DNA from: Halorussus ruber
GTDB taxonomy: Archaea; Halobacteriota; Halobacteria; Halobacteriales; Haladaptataceae
Length of the DNA stretch: 64,000 bases
Direction of reading: 5' to 3'
NCBI RefSeq assembly: GCF_004765785.1
Contig: NZ_SBIT01000008.1
Span: forward strand, 62,001-126,000
The notes beneath the pieces were generated by a model. The model was not told the DNA's origin. It searched no databases and saw only the letters and a list, made by a program, of their open reading frames with translations. The position numbers and the translations under genes are program-made. Below are positions 59,081-64,000 of this stretch, piece after piece (position 1 is the first letter of the stretch; every line of letters begins with the position of its first letter).

Positions 59081-59509
59081 TCAGACTACGCCCCGAACCA
59101 GCGACCCGAGCGCCGACAGGCCGACCGGAATCCCGGCGCTCAGGAAGAGGAGTCGCCCCGTCTCGGCGTACTGCACGACGCCAGCGAATCCACTGCCAGA
59201 CGCCACCAACCCGACGAACACGCCCCACGCCAGCAGGCCGAACCCCAGTCCCGCGGCGAGCGCACGCTTCAGGTCTTTCGAGGCCAGTCCCACCAGCGCG
59301 CCGCCGAGGAGGAATCCGTACCAGTGGACCCACGCCGCGGCCAGACCCAGAACGGTCCCGGCGACCAGCGCGGCCCACCGCGCTCTGGCGTCGCCTCGGA
59401 TTTCGGCGAGCGCGCTCGAAATCGCGCCGGAACCGGCGTCCGCCTCCCTGCCCGCCGGGTCGTCGTCTCCGCGCCGACCCGCCGTATCGTCCTCCCGAAC
59501 CTCGCTCAT
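59081..59509 (-). CDS. Small membrane protein coupled to penicillin acylase gene
   Basis: 142 residues from the ATG at 59507-59509, overlapping the acylase stop by four bases. An acidic 45-residue N-terminal part is followed by about three or four hydrophobic helices (ALVAGTVLGLAAAWVHWYGFLLGGALVGL, ALAAGLGFGLLAWGVFVGLVASG, and LLFLSAGIPVGLSALGSLV). Function unknown. The region 58898-59080 before it holds no gene; it is AT-rich from 59020, with likely terminator sequence. Confidence 0.7.
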   Translation of the reverse strand: MSEVREDDTAGRRGDDDPAGREADAGSGAISSALAEIRGDARARWAALVAGTVLGLAAAWVHWYGFLLGGALVGLASKDLKRALAAGLGFGLLAWGVFVGLVASGSGFAGVVQYAETGRLLFLSAGIPVGLSALGSLVRGVV

Positions 59510-61911
59510 CGGTCCTCGCCTCCGGCGTCGCCGCGCTCGAACTCGATGGCCGTCTCGCCCCGAATCTCCCGGCTCATCGACTTGTACTTGCCGTCGGCCC
59601 AGAGTCGGAGCTGGTCGTCGTAGTGGTCCGAGAAGTACGCCCCGCTATTGCCGCCCGGCAGGACGCCGATCGACCGTTCGCGGTCGGCCATCGGGCAAAT
59701 CATCCGCCAACTGCTCCCGACCGACGACTCCTCGCGGTAGTTGTTCAGGGTGTAGGCCGACCCGTCGGTCGGGTACTCGGGGTAGTTGAGAAACGGTTGG
59801 TCGAAGGGATGGGTGATCGCGGCGGTCGTGTTGTAGTCGCCGTAGGTCGCGCCGTCCTCGACTTCGTCGAGGGCTTTCCGGAGCGCGCGGACCATCACCG
59901 CGGCGCGGCCCTCGTCGCCGAACCACCGGCTATCGTCGGGCAGCGTCGCCAGCACCCAGTCGTTCGGGTAGTACTCCTCGCCGAGGTCGCGCTCCTCGAA
60001 CTCGTCGGCGAACGTCTCCCGGCGGAACTGGTCGAACCACCGGACGAAGACGAGCGCGGCCCGCGAGTCCCGAACCATCCGTGCGTCCCAGTTCCGGAGC
60101 GTCTCGACCGCGTCCGAGAGACCGTCGGCCTCCTCGGCGGCCGCGACGAGTTCGCCGACCAACTGCTCTGCTCGGGCGGACTTGGCGTCCCGCTGGAGGC
60201 GGCGCATGAACTGGGAGTCCATCGACTTCTCGGATTCGGCCCGCCGGTCCAGCAGTTCGTAGAGGCGCTGACCTCGGTAGGGCGTGCTGTACCGCTCGCC
60301 GATGTAGTGTTCGGGGCCGTCTTCGATTCGCTGGTTCGCGGTGCCCAGATAGTCGGGATTCCGGACGTGTGGCTTCTCCTCGAAGGGGACGAACCCCTCC
60401 CACGACGAGACGCCGAACGGTTCGAAGCCCTCCCACTCGGCCTCGCCCGCCGACCCGTCGAAGACGCGCGTTCCCCAGACTTCTTCCCCATTCACTGTCC
60501 GAATCGGAATCTTCCCCGTCACGTAGTAGAGCGTGTTGCCCTCCCGGTCGGCGTAGACGACGTTCTGTGTCGGCAGGTCCATCTTCTCGGTCGAATCGAG
60601 GAAGTCCTCGACGCCCTCGGACTTGCTGTACTCGTGAATCGCCAGCGAGGTCCGGGTCGCGGTGTGGCCGGTCCACGAGACGCCGACTTGCTGGCCCTCG
60701 CGTTCGAGGACCGGCCCGTGGACCGTCTTCCGGACCGTGACGGTCCGGTCCTCGCCGTCGGCGACCCGAATCGTGCGCTCCTCGGTCTCGAAGTCCCTCC
60801 ACTCGTCCTCGTAGCGGTACCGGTCTCCGGCGTCGTCGGTCTCGTAGCTGTAGAAGTCGATGACGTCGGCCCCGGCGTTGGTGAACCCCCACGCGCCCGA
60901 GTCGTTCTCGCCGATGACGACGAACGGGACGCCCGGAAACGTCACCCCGCGGACGCTCACGTCGTCGGTCCGGAGGTTCATCTCGTACCAGACCGGCGGG
61001 GCCATCAGCGTGAGGTGGGGGTCGTTGGCCACGATGGGCGACCCCGACGCGGTCTGGTCACCGGAGACGACCCAACTGTTCGACCCGACGCCGGGCGGGG
61101 ATTCGAAGGCCGAGAGCCAGTCGAGTAGTCCACGGGTATCGCCTGCGAACTCTCCGGAAGGGCTGGCGATTCGGCGACTGCGAGTCGCCGAATCGCCATC
61201 GCCGTTCCGGATAATCGGCGCGTCGTGGTCCATCCGGAAGGGGTAGAGTCCCTCGACGGTTTTCTGGTCGAACTTCCGGGCGAGCAACTCCCGCCGGAGC
61301 GTCCAGAAACTCCCGGTCAGCCCCCACGAAATCTGTTGCTCCATCAGCATCGTGTCGGTGGGGGCCCACGGGTCGGGTTCGTAGTCCAGCAGGCCGAATT
61401 CGAGGGGCAGAGCCTCCTGCTCCCGGCAGGCGTTGACGCCCTCGGCGAAGGCCTCGGCGGCCCTTCCGGTCGGCGTCCCCTCTAGAAGTTCCAGATTCGC
61501 CTCGGCACCGCCGACGAAGTCCATCTTCACGTGGAACTCGTCGGAGTCGAGGGTGGCCTCGCCGACGACCGCCGAGAGTTCCCCGGCCATTACCCGGCGC
61601 TGGAGGTCCATCTGGAAGAGTCGGTCGGCGGCCTGCGCGTATCCCACCGCGAAGTAGAGCGCCTGCTCTCCGGTTTTTCCGGACTCCTCGGTCTCGACGT
61701 GAGCAGTCCCGTGGTCGTCGTACCGGACCGTCGCCTCGCCGTAGGGACTTTCGACCCGGCGATTCGTCCGGTCCGTCGCGTCCTGCCACGCCGACCCCGA
61801 AAACGGGGCGAACCGGTCAAGATAGCCCCGAACCGGCGAGAGCGACCCGCCGACCGCTCCGCCGCCGACGATGGCGGCCACGAGTGCCCGTCGCGTGGTA
61901 TCTATGTCCAT
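59506..61911 (-). CDS. Penicillin acylase-family N-terminal nucleophile hydrolase
   Basis: 801 residues. A short hydrophobic N-terminus with RR (TTRRALVAAIVGGGAVGGSL) suggests Tat export. The alpha-chain part has AVGYAQAADRLFQMDLQRRVMAGELSAVVG. The spacer is followed by the nucleophile Ser of the beta chain in PPGVGSNSWVVSGDQTASG (about residue 276). NDPHLTLMAPPVWYEMNL, then GENDSGAWGFTNAGADVIDFY, and a late Asn in SVGSSWRMICPM are conserved. The protein should self-cleave and hydrolyse amides, possibly acyl-homoserine lactones or similar; the substrate is unknown. The spacer region contains a striking 14-base inverted repeat (61165-61197). Confidence 0.9.
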   Translation of the reverse strand: MDIDTTRRALVAAIVGGGAVGGSLSPVRGYLDRFAPFSGSAWQDATDRTNRRVESPYGEATVRYDDHGTAHVETEESGKTGEQALYFAVGYAQAADRLFQMDLQRRVMAGELSAVVGEATLDSDEFHVKMDFVGGAEANLELLEGTPTGRAAEAFAEGVNACREQEALPLEFGLLDYEPDPWAPTDTMLMEQQISWGLTGSFWTLRRELLARKFDQKTVEGLYPFRMDHDAPIIRNGDGDSATRSRRIASPSGEFAGDTRGLLDWLSAFESPPGVGSNSWVVSGDQTASGSPIVANDPHLTLMAPPVWYEMNLRTDDVSVRGVTFPGVPFVVIGENDSGAWGFTNAGADVIDFYSYETDDAGDRYRYEDEWRDFETEERTIRVADGEDRTVTVRKTVHGPVLEREGQQVGVSWTGHTATRTSLAIHEYSKSEGVEDFLDSTEKMDLPTQNVVYADREGNTLYYVTGKIPIRTVNGEEVWGTRVFDGSAGEAEWEGFEPFGVSSWEGFVPFEEKPHVRNPDYLGTANQRIEDGPEHYIGERYSTPYRGQRLYELLDRRAESEKSMDSQFMRRLQRDAKSARAEQLVGELVAAAEEADGLSDAVETLRNWDARMVRDSRAALVFVRWFDQFRRETFADEFEERDLGEEYYPNDWVLATLPDDSRWFGDEGRAAVMVRALRKALDEVEDGATYGDYNTTAAITHPFDQPFLNYPEYPTDGSAYTLNNYREESSVGSSWRMICPMADRERSIGVLPGGNSGAYFSDHYDDQLRLWADGKYKSMSREIRGETAIEFERGDAGGEDR
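61165..61197 (-). repeat. Perfect palindrome inside penicillin acylase coding sequence
   Basis: GGCGATTCGGCGAC (61165-61178) and GTCGCCGAATCGCC (61184-61197) are exact inverted repeats around a five-base loop. It encodes part of the spacer (GDSATRSRRIASPS), the segment removed when the protein matures, so insertion there would be tolerated. No copy of the same sequence is seen elsewhere in the window. Confidence 0.8.
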
Positions 61912-62009
61912 ACCGAGATGTGGGGGCTCTCACATAAAATCGCTGTTCCACGGCAAGTAGGTTGAAAACAGTTTCTACGGTCCCGTTCGGGGTCTGTGTT
62001 AGTATCGCG

Positions 62010-62663
62010 TCAGACCGGTTGGGTCATAATCAGTCCGTCGACCCCCCGCCGTTCGAGCGCCCACGCCAGCACCCGAGAATCGACCGGCCACGCGTGGACC
62101 TCCATCCCCTCCTCGTGAGCGCGCTCCACGAGGTCAGTCCCAAAGCAGAGCGTCCAGTGGGGGTTGGCGTACTCGCAGTCGAGCGTCGTGGCGGTCTCGA
62201 AGTTGGCTTCCGGGCGCACGTCGAAGTTGAACGCCAGCGGAATCGACTCGTCCAGCATCCGAGTGCGCCAGAGCGGGTCGGGGTGGAGCGACGAAATCAC
62301 CACGTCGTTCTCGACGGCCTCCAGCACCGCCAGCAGGTCGGCGACCACGCCGGTCTCCTTGATTTCGAGGTTGAGGCCTACGCTCGGCGGGATGGCTTCC
62401 GTGACCTCGGTCAGCAGCGGGATGCCGGAGTCCGAGTCCTCCACGTCGAGGTCCGCGAGTTCCGTGGCCGAGAGGTCCTCGACGTCGCCCCGGCCGTCGG
62501 TGACGAGTTCGACGTTGTCCCAGTGGGAGACGACGAGTTCGCCCGACCCGCACCGCCGCACGTCGAGTTCCACCGCGTCGGCGAAGCGGGCGGCTCGGCG
62601 GGCCGCATCGACGGTGTTCTCGGGGTGTTGCTCGCCGAAGGCTCGGTGGGCGGTGATTTGCAC
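62010..62663 (-). CDS. Glycerophosphodiester phosphodiesterase-family protein
   Basis: 217 residues from a GTG at 62661-62663; a longer open frame to 62750 has an unlikely hydrophobic N-terminus. GDPD barrel marks: ITAHRAFGEQHPENTVDAA (catalytic His-Arg and Glu-Asn), DAVELDVRRCGSGELVVSHWDNVEL (metal Glu-x-Asp and second catalytic His), and GLNLEIKETG. LAFNFDVRPEA and the C-terminal VHAWPVDSRVLAW complete the fold. It hydrolyses glycerophosphodiesters from lipid turnover. Confidence 0.85.
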   Translation of the reverse strand: MQITAHRAFGEQHPENTVDAARRAARFADAVELDVRRCGSGELVVSHWDNVELVTDGRGDVEDLSATELADLDVEDSDSGIPLLTEVTEAIPPSVGLNLEIKETGVVADLLAVLEAVENDVVISSLHPDPLWRTRMLDESIPLAFNFDVRPEANFETATTLDCEYANPHWTLCFGTDLVERAHEEGMEVHAWPVDSRVLAWALERRGVDGLIMTQPV

Positions 62664-62852
62664 GTCGATACGTTGGTGGCGAAGGGGCAAGGGGTTGGCG
62701 GCGGACGAGAAGTTACTGTACAATGGGCTAAAGGATACAAATATTTGCAAGAGAACTGTATTTCATCGTCTCCTCGCTCGCCTAGAACCTGAAGCCGACG
62801 CTCCGCCGTCGAAGAAAACGCCGAAAAACGGGACGAAAACCGCGCTACGTCG

Positions 62853-63320
62853 TTACTCGTACAGCCACGTCTCGTCGATGCGCTCGTAATCGACCAGTTC
62901 CTCCTCGTCGAAGAACAGGTCGATTTCGCGCTCGTTCGCACCTTCGTCCTCGTGGTCGGAGCCGTGGATGACGTTGCGACCGAGGTCGAGACCGTAGTCG
63001 CCCCGAATCGTACCGGGCGCGGACTCGGCAGGGTCGGTCTCGCCCATCATCTTGCGGACCTGTCGGGTCGCGTCCTGGCCTTCCCAGACCATCGCAAAGA
63101 CGGGACCGGACGTGATGAACTCAACGAGGCCCTCGAAGAACGGCTTGCCCTCGTGTTCGCCGTAGTGTTCGTGGGCGAGGTCCTCGCTTATCTGCATGAA
63201 CTTGCCCGCGACCATCTTCAGACCGCGGTCCTCGAATCGGGAGACGATGTCGCCGATGAGGCCGCGCTGGACGCCGTCGGGCTTGACCATCACGAAAGTT
63301 CGCTCGGTCTCGTCGCTCAT
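62853..63320 (-). CDS. ndk: Nucleoside diphosphate kinase
   Basis: 155 residues from the ATG at 63318-63320, overlapping the L24e stop by four bases. It begins [19 protein letters not shown] (nucleotide-binding Lys), and the catalytic His is in [19 protein letters not shown], the family signature. It balances NTP pools by phosphate transfer through phospho-His. In archaea ndk typically follows rpl7ae-rps28e-rpl24e, as here. Confidence 0.96.
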   Translation of the reverse strand: MSDETERTFVMVKPDGVQRGLIGDIVSRFEDRGLKMVAGKFMQISEDLAHEHYGEHEGKPFFEGLVEFITSGPVFAMVWEGQDATRQVRKMMGETDPAESAPGTIRGDYGLDLGRNVIHGSDHEDEGANEREIDLFFDEEELVDYERIDETWLYE

Positions 63321-63508
63321 TGCTCGGCCTCCTCGGTACTCCCGTCCTCGGTCCACTCGAGGTCTCGGGGTTCACGACCGAGGTCGGCGTTCTTCTCGCA
63401 CTTCGCCGAGCAGTAGTGAATCGTGCTACCGTCGGTGCGGACGAACATCGTGCCCGTGCCGGGTTCGATGTCGTCGCCACAGAAGTCACAGACTCGGGAT
63501 TTGGGCAT
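63317..63508 (-). CDS. rpl24e: 50S ribosomal protein L24e
   Basis: 63 residues. A four-Cys zinc site, [16 protein letters not shown] then [15 protein letters not shown], is the L24e signature, and [11 protein letters not shown] lies between. It is part of the large subunit interface with the small subunit. Three bases separate its start from the S28e stop. Confidence 0.95.
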   Translation of the reverse strand: MPKSRVCDFCGDDIEPGTGTMFVRTDGSTIHYCSAKCEKNADLGREPRDLEWTEDGSTEEAEQ

Positions 63509-63511
63509 TGT

Positions 63512-63739
63512 TTACTGACCTCCGATGGAGTCGGCTTCGCGGGCGGTCTCGCGCAGTTGAAGCACGTCGCCCTCTCGGACGGGGCCGAGGCAGTTCCGCG
63601 TGATGATGCGGCCCTGATTCTCGCCCTCGCGGATGCGGCACTTGACCTGCATGGCCTCGCCGTGCATCCCCGTCTTGCCGACGATTTCGATTACTTCGGC
63701 GGGCGTGGAGCCTCCTTCTTCAGTTTCCTCTGCACTCAT
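63512..63739 (-). CDS. rps28e: 30S ribosomal protein S28e
   Basis: 75 residues: [24 protein letters not shown] and [26 protein letters not shown]. The OB-fold S28e sequence is nearly complete and diagnostic. The first 12 residues are an acidic extension. It starts 12 bases after the L7Ae stop and is in the same operon. Confidence 0.96.
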   Translation of the reverse strand: MSAEETEEGGSTPAEVIEIVGKTGMHGEAMQVKCRIREGENQGRIITRNCLGPVREGDVLQLRETAREADSIGGQ

Positions 63740-63751
63740 GACTCAACCACC

Positions 63752-64000
63752 TCAGCGAAGTTCCTCGACCTTGTCGGCGATGTCCTCGATGTCGTCTTCG
63801 GCCTCGCCGGAGTCGGTGACGGCCGCGGCGGCGCTTCCGACTTCCAGCCCGGCAGCGTGACCGATGTCGTCCTGCGTCTCGACGAAGATGAAGGGAATGC
63901 CCTTCTCGTCGGCGAGTTCGGGCAGGTGCATGACGATCTCCTCGGGCTGGACGTCCTCGGCGATGTAGACGAGTTCCGCGTTACCGCGCTCGACCGCCTT
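63752..64000 (-). CDS. rpl7ae: 50S ribosomal protein L7Ae (5' end cut by window)
   Basis: 83 codons to the window edge; stop TGA at 63752-63754. The visible sequence [20 protein letters not shown], then [19 protein letters not shown] and [18 protein letters not shown], is L7Ae, which binds kink-turns in rRNA, box C/D and H/ACA guide RNAs and RNase P. The first 35 to 40 residues lie beyond the window. Confidence 0.96.
   Translation of the reverse strand, partial: KAVERGNAELVYIAEDVQPEEIVMHLPELADEKGIPFIFVETQDDIGHAAGLEVGSAAAAVTDSGEAEDDIEDIADKVEELR

Overview
The window is chromosomal DNA of a haloarchaeon (class Halobacteria). The coding DNA is GC-rich with strong codon bias, the proteins are very acidic, and promoters often place a TATA-like box about 28 bases before the start codon, as in leaderless transcripts. 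Families typical of this group are present: HTH_10/bacterio-opsin-activator regulator, HalOD1 domain, Cdc48 ATPase, GTP cyclohydrolase III, and the L7Ae-S28e-L24e-Ndk cluster. I cannot name the genus.

Layout. 1-8.2 kb: flavin monooxygenase (cut by the window edge), ATP-grasp ligase, an AT-rich gap with a candidate structured RNA and a small membrane protein, then Rsm22-type methyltransferase with prephenate dehydrogenase, an acetyltransferase and a membrane-anchored aldo-keto reductase. 8.2-23.5 kb: M24 peptidase, small membrane proteins, universal stress protein, aroA, alkaline-phosphatase-family hydrolase, PQQ-propeller protein, cation/Ca exchanger, aroC, cupredoxin, HalOD1/DUF7504-type pair, UDG-like protein and tRNA-Ser(TGA). 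tyrA, aroA and aroC lie within 14 kb of one another. 23.5-24.2 kb: an apparent integration scar and repeats beside the tRNA. 24.2-31 kb: the methylaspartate-cycle cluster (mcl, mch, mal, glutamate mutase E and S on the minus strand; a class III CoA-transferase divergent), with a dyad centred on the TATA box of the five-gene operon. 31-44 kb: a Liv-type ABC transporter, CBS-zinc protein, wHTH regulator and GTP cyclohydrolase III, interrupted by AT-rich genes that look acquired (an NdpA-like protein and two unknown proteins around a cold-shock gene). 44-64 kb: uridine kinase, Cdc48, secreted and membrane proteins, a dim1/ksgA-mscS-hemK2 overlapping operon, two MetE-type genes, a rhodanese-MBL/MFS pair facing an HTH_10 regulator, penicillin acylase, a GDPD-type phosphodiesterase and the ribosomal/ndk cluster.

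The most notable non-coding content is twofold. First, a single-copy stretch of about 270 bases (2749-3045) has a TATA box, a chain of helices including two hairpins with the same nine-base loop inside a closing stem, and a terminator-like hairpin. Second, nine dispersed, polarised palindromic elements (family 1) occur between genes. Their inner stems differ in sequence from copy to copy yet remain perfectly paired, they share a leader motif, and they carry exchangeable side hairpins. Two copies of a second hairpin family also show compensatory change. I do not recognise these as described families, but I could not run a search.
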